Assembly (NCBI RefSeq): GCF_963422355.1
Contig: NC_085092.1
Coordinates: forward strand, 5,350,854-5,414,853
Direction of reading: 5' to 3'
Source of the DNA: Corticium candelabrum
Lineage: Eukaryota > Porifera > Homoscleromorpha > Homosclerophorida > Plakinidae
DNA length: 64,000 bases
The position numbers and the translations under genes were made by a program. A model generated the notes under the pieces. That model was not told where the DNA came from. It did no database searches and was given only the letters and a program-made list of their open reading frames with translations. Shown one piece after another: positions 33,255 through 47,305 of the stretch (position 1 is its first letter; each line of letters begins with the position of its first letter).

Positions 33255-34375
33255 CATGCAGTTGTATGATATGTCTAGAGGCGCAGAGTCACGCTCGGAC
33301 ATGTGCACTGCATCCCTGAAAAGGGTGCACTTTTTCAAACACTCGGTAACCGCGATGACTTAGACGCTCTAATGTGCACTGAAGGCAAAGCTGTAGCCTG
33401 AATTGGAACGATCAAGACGTTGTAATAGATGAGGTTGCGTAAGACCGTGACTCTGGAAGCTAAATTCTAGGCTTTTAGATGTAGTTCTCAAATTTTTCTT
33501 CTAAAACCTCAAACTGAGGTTGCTACACTGCAGCTTCGGTAAAATTCGACAAGCACCCTCGTACTTCGAGCCAGATCGGACTTCCTTACGCCCTGCACGT
33601 GACCAGAACACACTCGTTACGTTTACGTATGTGGCATCTGTCTTTCTCTCGGAGTAACCGAACGCACTCAGTTTACAATGAGCACCAAAATTTTGTATTG
33701 TTTAACGCTTACACTGCTGCCGTACCCGTCAATTGACACCTAAATAGCCAGTTTTGCAGTAGTTTCGTCTAGTGACCTTTGCGTATGCGCAACATACGAA
33801 TAGCATTTGTAGGGCTTATTGGCGATCGAAACTGATTTTCTGCCAGGACATTTAAACATATGTTGCGTACAATAGCTACGACGCGAAAGCTACCTCACTC
33901 GAGATCGGCTCGAGTGCGCATGTCCGACCGTGATGCTGCACCTTTGGGTAGTTACACACAAAGTTGACTATGCCTTGTCGGCGCGCGCGCGTACTGCACC
34001 TCCCGGACAAGGGGATGTCCGCGAGCATGCGTGCAATTTTCCGTCAGGCTTGCGCAGTCCTCATCCGCATAGTTTCCGTTGGCGCCACGAACAGATTAGC
34101 GGGTACAAATAGCAGGCTAGTTGTGTTGGTAGCGTTGGTATGCGTAGGCTATATAGGACAGAAAAGCGCGGGATTCTGGATCTGGACTCGCAAGAGCTAG
34201 AATCTAGGTGAGCCGCAGCCCGTTGCTGGTGACGCGTAGGAGGCCAAAAATTTGGCGGAATTCAAGTGCGTGGAAGTACTAGCCCGACCTCAAATCAGCA
34301 CACTTCCCGTCACTCGGCAGCACAGAGGCATGACGCGGTATGGTCATAATAACAATGGCGGGAGCGGTCGATCGT
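33255..34375. other. GC-richer non-coding stretch upstream of a tandem array
   Basis: No gene recognised. GC content is visibly higher than upstream, matching the following retroelement; probably its 5' part. Confidence 0.4.
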
Positions 34376-35950
34376 ACAGAGTTACCATCTACGACACGTG
34401 AGGCATTGCGTGGCAGCAACAGCACTCGAGTGTAGCCAAAGTCTGTATGCGTACTAACGTTGAGAGGGGCCGCAGCCCGGGGATCACATCGCTGAGTGTC
34501 TTGTCTAGCCTTGTCATGGAGAATGGCGCGAAGGGAAGGCGTGGCCGCCGCAGCCGCCAATCCAGTACAGGCAGCCCCTGGGTGGCACGACCTGACAGCG
34601 GTTGGGCCGCAGCCTTGCTCTAATTAGCTAACAGTAGTTGGGCCGTAGTTTTGTTCTAATTGGTTAACAGTGGTTGGACCGCAGCCCAGAGACCGTCTAT
34701 GACACGCAAGGCATTGCTTGGCAGCAGCAGTTTTGAGTGTAGCCAAGTCGGTACGAGGTAATTAATAACGTTGGTTGGGCAGCAGCCCGGGAAACGTACA
34801 TCAAATGGGTGAATGGCCTGTCATGGAGAATGGCGCAACAAGGAAGACGTTGCCGCAGCAGCCGCCAATCGAGTACTGTACAGACAGCGGAGACACAGCC
34901 CCTGGCCATAGGTGGCACGATGCTCTAGCAGTGGCCATAGTGGAGCAGCAGCCTAGAAACGTATAGCACTATGCAGAGTTATCATCTATGACAAGCAAGG
35001 CATTGATTGGCAGCAGCAGCACTCGATTGTAGCTAAATCGGTACGCGTTAATTAATAACACTGATTGGGCCGCAGCCCGGGTAGAGTATTTCACATGGCC
35101 GAGAAGAGTGTCACGGAGAATGGCGCGCTAAGGAAAGCGTGGCCGCAGCCGCGGCCAATCAAGCACAGATAGCGGGTCCTACAGCCCCTTGACGGCATAA
35201 TGCACACAGTGGTTGGGCCCCAGCCTAGCTCCAACCGTGGTTGCATGGGCCGCAGCCCAGAGAGCGTGTCGCAAGTACTTAACGTGTGGTGGCAATCACG
35301 TTGGCCTTGTCCAAACGTGCAACCCATGGTACATAAAGCATCAAGGTGGTGAACTAAGGAAGATGTGGCCGCAGCAGCCGCCAATCGAGTACACGATAGC
35401 GAGGCGGCACGATGCTCTAACAATGGTCGGGTGCATGTCACAAGCACGTAACGTGTCGTTGGCTTGCCGCAATCACGTTGTCTTTGTCGCAAACGTGCAA
35501 CCTATGGTTTAGGAAACATCACTGGGGTGCAGACAGTCGGGAGCTACTGCTCGGCGTCTCAAGTTTATAAAACCCTGTCGTTTCTAGAAGAGAGAGCGGC
35601 CGCAACGACCACTAGCTGATTGCCTGTGGATAATATGGCTATTGGGGCCGTATGCAGCCCCTCGTTGCTAGATGTTAATTAGTGTTAGTGGGGTCGCAGC
35701 CCAGTAAGCGTGTTGCAGTTAGGTTAGTGCATAGGGTCGCAACCCACGGTGTACGATGCAATGATGCGGTTGGCGCAGTGAAAAGCTGCTGGCAAGCCTG
35801 TCTTTCCAGAAGGCTTGGCCGCAACGGCAATGGGCTGAGTGTATGTAAGACAATGCAGTTAACGGGCACGCCCCTCGTGTTGCATGGTGCTTCAAAATCA
35901 GTTAGCCAGAGTTCAGAGAGCGTATCGCTATCATGTTGCGCTGGGTCGTA
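34376..35950. repeat. About 300-bp imperfect tandem repeat, roughly four units
   Basis: Anchor motifs recur in order. GGCATTG..TGGCAGCA occurs near 34402, 34708 and 34998. CAGCCCGGG occurs near 34470, 34783 and 35075. GCCGCCAATC (or a close variant) occurs near 34551, 34860, 35152 and 35377. Periods are about 290-310 bp, and the last unit is shortened. The array directly precedes a tyrosine-recombinase retroelement and probably forms its leader. Confidence 0.7.
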
Positions 35951-36529
35951 ATTTATGGTGTATTATGCAATGATGTGATTGGCGCAGAAGGGGACCGCTG
36001 CCAGGCTTCTCAGAGTTAAACGTCTGTCCTTTCTAGATTTGGGCGAGTTACCGAACCCGAGTGATTTGGCTCATGTGGCAGTCGGCGACCTAAAGCAGGC
36101 CTGAGCAGATGAAGACCAGACCATTTCGTGAGACCGCGATTGCTTTGCAAGCAGCCCGACTGGTTCTAGCTGGCGGAGATCTTCCCACCTTTCTGGCAAA
36201 ATTGGTCAAACGAATACAGTCGTTGGAATTTATTGACCTCGCGAAGCTCCTGCCAGATAATATAGAGCTCATGCGGAGAGCCGATTCTGAACTGATCCAA
36301 GGACAACGGCAGTTAATTAATTGAGGAGAGTACTCGATCTGGGCACGTGGGTGCAATGTTAACCATATAGACATTCAGAGTGCGTATCGCATCATTCCAG
36401 TGCATCCAGACGATCGTAGCCTTCTCGATATGAGATGCTGCCCTCCGGCTTACGCTTGGCGCCAAAACATTTTGACCGTTGCCGACGCGCTATTATGGAT
36501 ATATACAAACACCATCAATTTTAGTAGTA

Positions 36530-37019
36530 CACTCAAACTCCCCTTATCCGGACGCCCCATATCCGGGCACGTCCGTCTACCGGGCACCCCCGTATTGCAC
36601 AATTGCATCACGTGTACTGCACGTAGTCCACGTGCACGAGGTCGAGGCAAAGGTCGTGCAATCAAAAGTCTAGTACTAGTCCAGTTTCTTGTCGACAGAT
36701 AGTCATACTTAGGTGCTAGTCTCTTATTTACAGCTTGTAAGACTTACCTGAAGATGTCTGAGACTAGACCAACGCAGACGCCTGCCCCGCAGAAGCGAAA
36801 GAGGTCTGTGATGACGCTCGAGACAAAGATCAGTGTACAGTGTACATGTACATCTATTATGTACGTATGTGCATTCACTTACATCTAGGGATGCAAAATT
36901 GAATGTTAATCATACAGGTGTACATATTGAGCAAAATGTGGGGTGTTCCCAGATGTGGCCGTTTCTGAGTTATGGGCAGTGTCCGGTCCCAAGCTGCCCG
37001 GATAAGGGGAGTTTGAGTG
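36530..37019 (+). mobile_element. 490-bp pogo-like non-autonomous element, TA target site
   Basis: Inverted ends CACTCAAACTCCCCTTATCC / GGATAAGGGGAGTTTGAGTG, flanked by TA on both sides (36528-36529 and 37020-37021). Inside, ATG 36754 opens MSETRPTQTPAPQKRKRSVM.TLETK, which resembles the start of pogo/Tigger-type transposases (CENP-B-like HTH). It then ends, so this is a deletion derivative. It splits the RT of the surrounding retroelement. Confidence 0.75.
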
Positions 37020-37529
37020 TATAGAAGATAGATGTACAGGAATGGTGTAACGTCCGGCCTTCACTACTTAGACGACTTCCTTTTCTGCAAAGCGCCTGGG
37101 TCAGACGAATGCGCAGGAAACTTAGCAAAGGCGCTAGAGATATCTAGCGAGCTGGGCGTTTCAGTGGCTTGCCACAAGCTTGAGGGACCAACGACCTCGA
37201 TAACGTTTTTGGGCATTGTGATCGATACCGACAGGGGTCAGCTTCGCCTCTCTTCGGAATAACTAGACCGCTTACGAAGTCTTTGGCAGTACAGTATGGG
37301 CGGATCACCGTTGCTGCACATCCCTTATTGAATCTCTGAATTACGCGGCTGCTGTTGTGAGTCCTGGACGTGTGTTTCTTCGCCGCCTCATTGATCTGTC
37401 CAAGATACCAAAGATGCTCCACTATTTTGTTCGCCTCAACAACGAGACACGCTCGGACATTCAGTGGTGAAGAACTTTCATTGGTCGATGGAATGGCGTC
37501 GGGTTGCTGTCAGCACTTGCAATTGGTTG

Positions 37530-37880
37530 CGAGAAATCGTCTATTCGCTTGAGGTCGGACGCTTCCGGCCAGTGGAGATGCGGTGCTATGTGGCAACGAG
37601 ACCGGTTGCAACTTAGTGGTCATCAGAGATTACGAAATTGTCAATTGCCGCAAAAGAGGCAATACCAGTCGTGCTGGCGGCGTTTTGCTGGGGTCATCGT
37701 TGGAAGGGAAAGCACGTGCTGTTTGAGGTGGACAACAACACCGTTGTCTCTGCACTGCGGTCGGGGTCTGGCCTCGATACACAGGTAATGCGCCTGCTGA
37801 GGCTACTGCACTTCGTGGCGGCAGAAAGGCGGTTTTCATTACATCGCAGCACATTTCGGGATCAGAAATGTAATGGCGTA
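37530..37880 (+). pseudogene. RNase H part of the second DIRS-type element
   Basis: Pieces SDASGQWRCGAMWQ (near 37557), AKEAIPVVLAAFCWGHRWKG and LFEVDNNTVVSALRSG (37638-37770) show the DIRS-type RNase H order in shifting frames. Confidence 0.65.
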
Positions 37881-37889
37881 CGCCATTTC

Positions 37890-38965
37890 TACGAACTTAG
37901 TGCCGCGTCTCTTCTCTGTGCAGCCTCATCTGGCATCGAATTTAGAGTCAATACCGCCAGAACTCAAGAATATGCTGCAGGACGATCACCTCGACTTGAC
38001 ATCAGAGACTCGAAGACTTCGGTTTCTCGCCTGTTTTCGCAGGTATAGCGAAAAGTACTGCAAGAACCTCCCAAAGTGGTCAAATCCGTTTCTAGACTTT
38101 TGTCGTCGGTCTGGCCTTTCAGCTAATGTGTTGTCTGAGGAAACTCTCTCGCTTTGTGGCATCGATGCATGAAGACCATCTAGCTCATGGCGCCATTAAA
38201 TGTTATCTCTCGGCAGTACGTCACTTCAGATTTTCGAAGGTCGCGGAGATTGTTTGGCCTCTCGGTTGCTTCGTTTGGAGTACGTCTTTCGCGGAGTAAA
38301 GCGTCTCCCAGGGATCTCGTCAGCAGCGGCCTCGTCTTCCCATAACACCGGACATTCTCGTAAACTACATCTCTATTGGTCACCGCGTGCAGACCAATTT
38401 GACGTCGTAATGCTGTGAGCGGCCTACTGCCTAGGCTTCTTTGGGTTCCTCAGAGCCGGGGAGTTTACGGTAGAGTCACTTGGAGACTTTGATCCCGCAT
38501 CACATCTGACGCCGTCCGACATATCCATCGACTCCAGGCAAGGTCCACGCGTGGTCAGTGTGCGTATCAAACAGTCTAAGACTGATCCTTTTTGCCGTGA
38601 AAGTACGATTCAAATTGAACGGACAGGCAATGCGCTTTGCCTCGTGGCAGCCGTCCTAGCGTATGTCGCTCGCAGGGGCGCCCAACCTGGACCGCTGTTC
38701 GGGTTCTGCGACGGTTCTCACTCTCACGTCGTCGACTAGTGGAGGAGTTACGGTAAGCTTACTCTGCAACGGGATTTGACTGCAAACTCTACTCGGGTCA
38801 TAATTTTAGAATCGGGCAGCGACTACAGCCGCCGCCAGGGGAGTGAAAGACTCTACTATCCGTGCACTTGGTCGCTGGCGCAGCGACGCCTACCACCCGT
38901 ACATAAGGCTGGACGCCAACGCTTTAGTAGAAGTAACTCGTACGCTAGCAGTTTGAGCAAAGTTA
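37890..38965 (+). pseudogene. Tyrosine recombinase of the second DIRS-type element
   Basis: SAM-like N-terminal domain (FLDFCRRSGLSANVLSEETL, near 38090), middle RIKQSKTDPFCRES (near 38565), then HNFRIG (HxxR box, near 38800). After a 1-bp frame change comes RALGRWRSDAYHPYIRLD with the likely nucleophile Tyr (near 38895). Several frameshifts and stops disable it. Confidence 0.7.
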
Positions 38966-39324
38966 CTTGAATACTTTTGTGTGGTTTTGTGATTTTTTCG
39001 GCGTATGCGCGGTTGCAAAGCCGCTACAATCATGGTGCGGCAAAAGCAACAAGATTCGTTGTAGTACTGGAGAATATTTGTGAAGTGGTGCTTGGGTCGA
39101 CGGAGGTTGGCTCTTTTAGCCCCTCCTTCTTCTTGGGACGGAGGTTGGTCTGGAGAGATCTGCCTCCTCAAGCACCGAAGTGATGAATATACGAGGCTTC
39201 GGCCCGGCTCCGCCCACTCGTTGTCGCCGGTCTTCCTCTCAGGCAGTCTGGCATTAGGCAGATATGATACTCGTCTAGTGAAGGAAAGAAGTCAAATGAT
39301 AGTCGTCCAGTCAAGGTAAGAAGT

Positions 39325-39710
39325 CAATGGACCTAAACGATCAATAGCAAAGTGATGACAACAGTTAATTACAATAGTAAATGCACAACAGCCATAACAT
39401 ACACACATGCATCAATTAGATTCTAATAGATAACTAAAAACCACTTAGTATCACTAAAATATGCAACTATACAGTTGAATGTGATTTGAAGAAATGCACA
39501 ACAAAACATTGAAATAGTATGCCATCATTCCATATATAGCTACCGTGAATTTCCAAAACAGCGTCCAGGGCGGCAATACAGAAAATGGGATTTTTATGGA
39601 AGAATATCCGCTCTCAATAAGCGTCCGAGTCGTTCGTAGAAAACTCTGGAAATTGGCAGTTTGACTTGATCGAGTACCACAGAGTAGGCAAGTGCGAGGC
39701 GCATTCTAGA
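39325..39710 (-). repeat. Duplicate of the Roco gene 5' intron/exon edge (paired with 63245-63635)
   Basis: Near-identical tracts in the same order and orientation (AAGTGATGACAACAGTTAAT, TGCAACTATACAGTTGAATG, GGAAACTCTGGAAATTGG with few changes). It begins at the first bases of the Roco exon (ACGATCAATAGC) and lacks the rest of the gene, which is replaced by the DIRS-type element. Confidence 0.85.
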
Positions 39711-40700
<990 letters not shown>

Positions 40701-40705
40701 CGAGA

Positions 40706-40825
40706 CTGCATGTGTCTGCCTGTCCGTTTGTCTGCCTGCCTGCCTGCCAGTCAAACTGATTTGTCAGTGTGTCTGCCTGTCTGTCTGTTTGTCTGTCTTT
40801 CTGTCCGTCCATCTGTCTGTCAAAG

Positions 40826-40916
<91 letters not shown>

Positions 40917-40918
40917 TG
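40706..40918. repeat. (GTCT)n tetranucleotide microsatellite
   Basis: Degenerate on the left, pure (CTGT)n from about 40830 to 40915. Frames through it on both strands are artefacts. Confidence 0.95.
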
Positions 40919-40919
40919 T

Positions 40920-41638
40920 CAAATACAAGACCAAGAAAACACAACGTATACACACCATGCTGACTTGAGATGACCAAATATCCATTCTTGATAAATTAGA
41001 ATCAATTTAATTGCCGTACTATACATGTCAGCAACACAGTATTGGACAAAGCACAATTTCCAAAGCCGATAGTTTTGATAATCTAAACAATTTCAGTAAT
41101 ACGAACACTAATCTGCTCAGTTTGCTCCATATCTATAAGCATTAGCAACTCTACAGTACACACGTGCATATCAACCTATAGCAACTGCGCTCAACCAGTT
41201 AGGCCAGACAAACTTGATTCACAGTTTATCGTCACCACACGCATCATATTATGGCAAAACGAAATAAGATCCATAGACGGTGTAATAATGAATAATAAAA
41301 CAGATGGACCTATCTGTATTTACTGTGGGAGCTCAACTGAACTGACGCTGCACTATGGGAGCTCTGAAATATTTTATCCTCATAATTGTGCTTCTTTTGA
41401 CAGAATCAACAAGCGCCTGTTGAAACATTCAAAATATAATAAGACGGATTTTATCAATACTAGTACGTGCCAAACTTGATAGCGAACCATTCAGAGCTCT
41501 AGTGCCAGTCGATGGTAATATGTTTAGATAGTTTACTGTAACTGCAAACATATTAATATTAATAATGTATAATGACCGACCGACCGCTCGCATGTCATCG
41601 TGAAAAAGGCTAAACAATAAACTGTGATTACAAAAATC
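40920..41638. other. Intergenic, nothing recognised
   Basis: A short plus-strand frame at 41288-41479 has two near-identical GGGAGCTC contexts but no domain or splice support. Confidence 0.4.
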
Positions 41639-41712
41639 GACAATAAATATCAAAATAAATATCAAAATAAATATTGAAATAAATATCAAAATAAATATCA
41701 AAATAAATATTA
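41639..41712. repeat. 12-bp minisatellite (AAATAAATATCA)n
   Basis: About six units of a 12-mer with one TTGA variant. Confidence 0.85.
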
Positions 41713-42340
<628 letters not shown>

Positions 42341-42752
42341 CAGTGTGTGTACACATGTATGCGAGTGTCATCAAACTAATACAAACAAATCATCTAATCT
42401 CATGCAAAAAGTACATCTTCCTAGACTACATTTGACTATCTTCTCTCACAAGCAGGTCTGTACAAGCAATTAAACATCGACAGCTTTTATATTATTAGTT
42501 GATATTAAAAAACAAGCAAGAAAACATTAACAAGAGGAAAACAGTTCACTCTAATGCTGCTCATTTAATTAATAACAAACTGGTTGTTATCAATGATTTT
42601 GTCAGAGAAATGAGGAATACCTATGCTAGTTTGAAATTACAGACACATACATATATACAAACACACTGAAAAGACAGACAGATAATTAGATATCAAAACA
42701 GCCAGACATGTACAGTAAGAAGACAAAACGCATACAAACATTCATGTACTAA
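42341..42752. other. Intergenic, nothing recognised
   Basis: AT-rich sequence up to the LTR start at 42753; no gene seen. Confidence 0.4.
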
Positions 42753-42885
42753 TGTAAGATCGATAATCTTTGCAAGTGACCGCAAGTGTGGCGATGTATC
42801 GAATGACTGTACTAATAATGTACTGTGCGTTATATAGAGATATGTATGTCTAGTGCGCGTTAACTATAAAACATGTCACATTACA
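42753..42885 (-). repeat. 3' LTR of element A, 133 bp
   Basis: Ends TGTAA..TTACA are inverted repeats. The first about 58 bp match 47663-47720 with few differences. Confidence 0.8.
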
Positions 42886-43389
42886 TCGCTACCCTCCCCA
42901 TGAGAATCCACTTAAAAATTACTAGATCTCTTGGGGCGTCTCCGTTGTCGTGAGGACCGTCACCCTGGTGGTGGAATGTCTTGCACGTCGTCTGAATCTT
43001 CACTTGATACCTCATGGTTGTTATCATCACCTGGCAATGGCACGGTTCGGTCATCATCAGTGTCATCATTAGAGTCTGAATCGACCACCAGTGCTCCATT
43101 TTCGTTAGGGATAGGTGTACATATCTTCGGCTCCGAATCGTTCTGTTTTCTTCTCCGTGGTAGTTGTATATGTTCTTTTCGTTTGACATAGGTGTACTGT
43201 TTCAATCGGTCGTGATGTAGAGTGATTTCTTTATTGAGTACCTTCGACGTAGACGGTAGACCAAGTCAGACTATTTCTTGACGATGACGTATGGGCCAGT
43301 CCAACGGGGTGCAAGAGTACGAGACTTTGCTTTCCCTCCCGCTGTATTTGCTACCCACACCAAATCACCGTCTTCGTATGAACGAAAGT

Positions 43390-44304
43390 TTAACCCACTC
43401 TTGTCATATATTGCTGTTTTCGAGCATCGGCTGTACGTTGTGTGTTCGCGCTAACATTACTGTACGCCTCTTTGGCCATAGATTGGGCGTTATCAGCGTA
43501 TTCAGCCGGTGACTCTAAAGAGTTTTCTGACTCCGAAATTACCAAATCGGCCGCCGCATGTATGGCTGTTTTGGATGTATCCTTGAATACGATCCTATAT
43601 GGCACATCTTTGATTGATTCATGATATGCAGTGTTGTGTGCAAACTGTACTTCAAAAAGTGATTTTGCCATTGTCGGTTTGAGCCTCTCACAATTTTAGC
43701 TAACATTTCTTCCAGCGATCTATTAAACCTCTCCACTGCTCCATTTGCTTGGGGATGATACACGGTTGACATCGTGTGATGTATTCCATAGGTTTTACAA
43801 AATTCAGCAAAACTGTGACTTGTAAAGCATGATCCATGATCCGAATGTATTGATACAGGTATTCCGTACCTTCCTATCCACTGACATATCTTGCTACACA
43901 TCTTACCTGTTGTTTGTCTCGACAAGGGAGATATATAGTTCAACATATCGAAAAAACGTATCTTGGATCACTAGGATATATTGTATGTTGTTATCCGACA
44001 TAGGTAGCGGTCCTTTAATTAATATCCATCTCTATTATTTAAAAGGTTTCTTTGCTTGACGTCCATTCCCCAAAGGTGCTCGTGCTTTCCTGTTTCCTGG
44101 CATTCTCTCCGCACATCTTGTGCATGACTTGGTGTAATTTACTACATATTCCCTAATATTGGGCCACCAAAATTGTTCTAGTATCCTTCTCAGCGTCTTC
44201 TCGAAACCTTGATGACCTGATAATAGTTCTTCATGAGCCAATGTGAGAATTTCTGCGGTTAGCACCTTCGATACGACAATTTGCAGTCTGCCTTTAGCTG
44301 ACAC
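43390..44304 (-). pseudogene. Integrase region of element A
   Basis: H2C2 zinc motif (HEELLSGHQG..CTRCAE) at 44035-44304. Catalytic core with the second Asp in HSDHGSCFTS and the Glu in HPQANGAVERFNRS (43539-43946). A C-terminal part follows at 43390-43671 in another frame. Integrase inserts the DNA copy into the genome; this one is frameshifted. Confidence 0.8.
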
Positions 44305-44522
44305 TCTTTGAAGGATATCTTCTGCCGATATGTGGAGATTTTATGCCATCAATCGTCGCAAATCTTTGCTGTATTCGAGCGTCTTAATCTCATGATTCAT
44401 CGCTATACACGCTTGTCGAAGTAGTTCATCTTTACTTTGTTCTTCTTTAAAAGTTAAACTTCTTTATAGACAAACTCTTACACACCGAAAAAGCACAACC
44501 TAGGGGCGTCTCTTTAGCAAAA

Positions 44523-45470
44523 TCATTTATTGTACTTAACCTCTCGTTTGGGTATAATATCATCTGTCTCTTTCTGGAATCCCAAACGGCTCAGCGCGTC
44601 TGCTACCTTATTTTGGTCTTCTACCACATATTCCACTTTGAAAGAATAATCTTCCAACTCTATTATCCATCGAGCTCTCCGTCCCCAAGGGTCTCTAGAA
44701 TTGTACATAAATTGTAAAGGGCGGTGATCTGTCCGCAATCGGAATGGCTCCCCAAAGATGATGTCTAAAATGTCGGACAGCCATCACTATTGCTAAAAAC
44801 TCTCGATCGTATGTTGAGTACTTTCTTTCTGCTTTGGACAATGCTCTACTAAAGTATGCTACCGGTTTCCGCCCGTCGTTTGTTTCCTGGGCTAACTCGG
44901 CACCTATACCCACTGTTGAAGCATCCGTGGTCAAAATAAACTCTCTATCTGTAGAGGGGTGAGTCAGTACCGATACACATGAAAGCTTCTGCTTTAGAGA
45001 CAAGCGATTCTCCACACTGAGGAGACCATTGAAACAAGCGACCGTTGTGAATTAAAAAAGTCGGTAGTTTAGTAATAGTTGCATATCCTGGAACGAAACG
45101 GCCCTGGCATACCCAAAAATGTTTTCACTTCTCTCACTGAGAATGGGACAGGAATCTTTTCAATCGCTGCAATTTACTCCGCATTTGGACTTATACCCTC
45201 TGCTGTTATTCGAAAACCGCAAAACAAAACTTGATTATTCCAAATTCACATTTCTTAACGTTAATTCGTAACCCATTCCGGAGTAAGGTATCAAATATTA
45301 CCTCCAAACGCTCCAAATGTATCTCAAATGTTTTCGAAACAACACATAAGTCATCCATGTATAAAACGAGTTGTGTGTCGGTGATAGATGACCCAGTACC
45401 GACGACATCATCTTACAAAATGTGGCTGGTGTGCCTTTAAGACCAAATGGCATTTTGTTAAATTCGTATA
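44523..45470 (-). pseudogene. RT and RNase H region of element A
   Basis: RT catalytic box LVLYMDDLCVVSKTF (minus, near 45340-45385). RNase H shows TTDASTVGIGAELAQ, YSTYDREFLAIVMAVRHF, TDHRPLQFMYNS and KVADALSRL. At least one frame change falls inside RNase H, near 44700-44740. Confidence 0.8.
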
Positions 45471-45647
45471 TAGGAGTGACGTGTCCGAAATGCTGTTTTC
45501 CATTTATCGTTTTCTGTTATTGGCACTTGGAAATATTCCTGTGCTAAGTCAATTGTGCTAAAGTAGCGAGCTCTCTCCATCGACTCTACAGCTTCTAAAA
45601 GGTTAGCTGTAGGGATGGCGGTGTCATATGTCTTTGAATTGAGTGCT

Positions 45648-46958
45648 CTATAATCTACACATAATCGTAAAGTACCATCTTTCTTTTCTCACTGGACACA
45701 GCTGTGCAACGTAAGCCAAGGTTGACGGTCGTATAATTTCTCTCTGAAGCAAAGGATGTACCTCTTCCTCGATCTCCTGTTTCCAATGAGTGGGTAAACG
45801 TCGTGGACGACACGTAATCGGTACATCTGAAGTGAGAGGTATGCTGTGTTCTATACCTACTACATGGGCCTTGACCCTCATTACCCGGGTAAGCAAACAC
45901 TTCTTTGTACCGTCTTAGTAACTCTGTAGCTTTACTTTCTCGTCTGATGATAACCACTACTTAGAGTCATTCGCTTAAGTTAAGTGGATTGCTATCATAA
46001 TCATCCGTTTTAATACGTTGCATACATCTACTTCAGTAAATTCAGCTAAACTCTGATCTTTATAAATCGTTACTGGATCGGCGGTAATGTTTAAAACTCT
46101 CACAAGTACTGTTTCTCCCTCTCTTCCAACTGCAATTGTTGAACATCCTAACAAACCACATCTATCTGAAAATTCTTCGCCCATCTCAGCAATTTCGGTA
46201 TACTCAAATGAACTCGTCCCCAAACTGTCTTTTCCTCTCCTGGCGGGACTACAGTTTGTTTCAAAGAATACACTCGTCCAAACTTGACAAATTGCATAGC
46301 TAATTTACATGGACTCACCTGCTCATACGCTGAAATCTCCTCACCTCCCAAGAATAATTTCCTGCTGGCAAGATCGATCTTTACCGCCATTGTTGATAGA
46401 ATATCCGTTCCCAAAATACCACATTCTATGTCTTTCACCACATAGAAATTACAATAAACAGAGCGAGATCCAAGGCACAGGTTTGTAGAAGTCAGTCCCT
46501 CACATCGAACAGTAGTGCCTTACCATCACTGGTTGGCGAGCCACACAACTCTTAATCTGCAAATGATTGTCTTCCACATCATTGAAGGGTATCAAACTAA
46601 CTTCCGGACCAGTGTCGATCATGAACGGATAGTTCTTATCTCTAATCTTAGCTTTCACCATAAATAAGCCATGCACAGAAGTAGTTAGATTAGTGATTTT
46701 CCCTCCTCTCCCAGCGGCTTTTCTAGCGGTGGCGGGGAATGTGCTGTCACGTGCAATACTTACATTTGGAATCGTGGCAGTACAGTCTCGAGCCATGTGG
46801 CCTGGTCTTAAACATCGGTAACAATCATTCACATGAGGGCAATTGCGTCGCAAGTGGTTGAATTTACTGCAAATGTAACAAGCCCTCTTACTGCGTGCGA
46901 GAGTGCGAGGTTGTCGATATTTCTTACCGCTAGGTGGCGTCCGTTCTCTACTACGCAT
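45648..46958 (-). pseudogene. Gag zinc knuckles, protease and RT start of element A
   Basis: CCHC knuckles ACYICSKFNHLRRNC and CYRCLRPGHMARDC (46780-46890), then protease motif FMIDTGPEVSLIPF (near 46590-46630). Later pieces 45975-46441 and 45648-45957 lead to the RT fingers (ITCRPRRLPTHWKQEIEEEV). Frames shift between the pieces. Confidence 0.75.
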
Positions 46959-47305
46959 CGATTTGCACTGTGTCTTGAGTGTATGCGTTCAAACCTTCAT
47001 TAGCCTGGGCTACTATCTGACAAGTAGATGGAACATCATGGTAGCTAGGTTTTCCTTTCACCGGCTAGATGACTGACACGGCAAACCGTCTTGACTGACT
47101 GAACCTGTAAAATCCGGTTTGACTGGACATACACCGGCTAACTGCAGTTGATTGACTTCTTCTGCTAACTCTTGAACATTTCTTGAGTTTGTCGTTCTGT
47201 CTCGTCGCAATAGAATTTGAAATTCTCTAGGAAGGCCGTCCAGAAATGCGTCTCTAGCTATAGTAAGAGTGGATGCGCTGTCAAATTCCGGGTAAGCTAA
47301 ATGTA

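Larger units (their letters stand above)
36080..38970 (+). mobile_element. Second tyrosine-recombinase retroelement (DIRS order), heavily decayed
   Basis: In order: a pol N-terminal segment (FLAKLVKRIQSLEFIDLAKLL..PDNIELM, 36109-36324), RT motif A (DIQSAYRIIPVHPDDR, near 36380), an inserted pogo-like element, RT motif C (LHYLDDFLFCKAPG, near 37060) and thumb (FLGIVIDTDRGQL), RNase H, then a tyrosine recombinase. Stops and frameshifts are frequent. Family differs from the element at 12.4-16.9 kb. Confidence 0.75.

Noticed and set aside
34376-35950. Repeated array as a CRISPR
   Set aside because: Units are about 300 bp, diverged and without short direct repeats and spacers; genome is eukaryotic.
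40706-40985. Long open frames of CLSVCLS or DRQTDRQ type on both strands
   Set aside because: They are translations of the (GTCT)n microsatellite; the same explains frames at 398-589, 2150-2567, 5007-5276, 5710-6059, 20848-21128 and 22000-22200.
41288-41479. Small plus-strand ORF with two Cys (CIYCGSS)
   Set aside because: No recognisable finger spacing, no neighbours or splice sites; likely chance.
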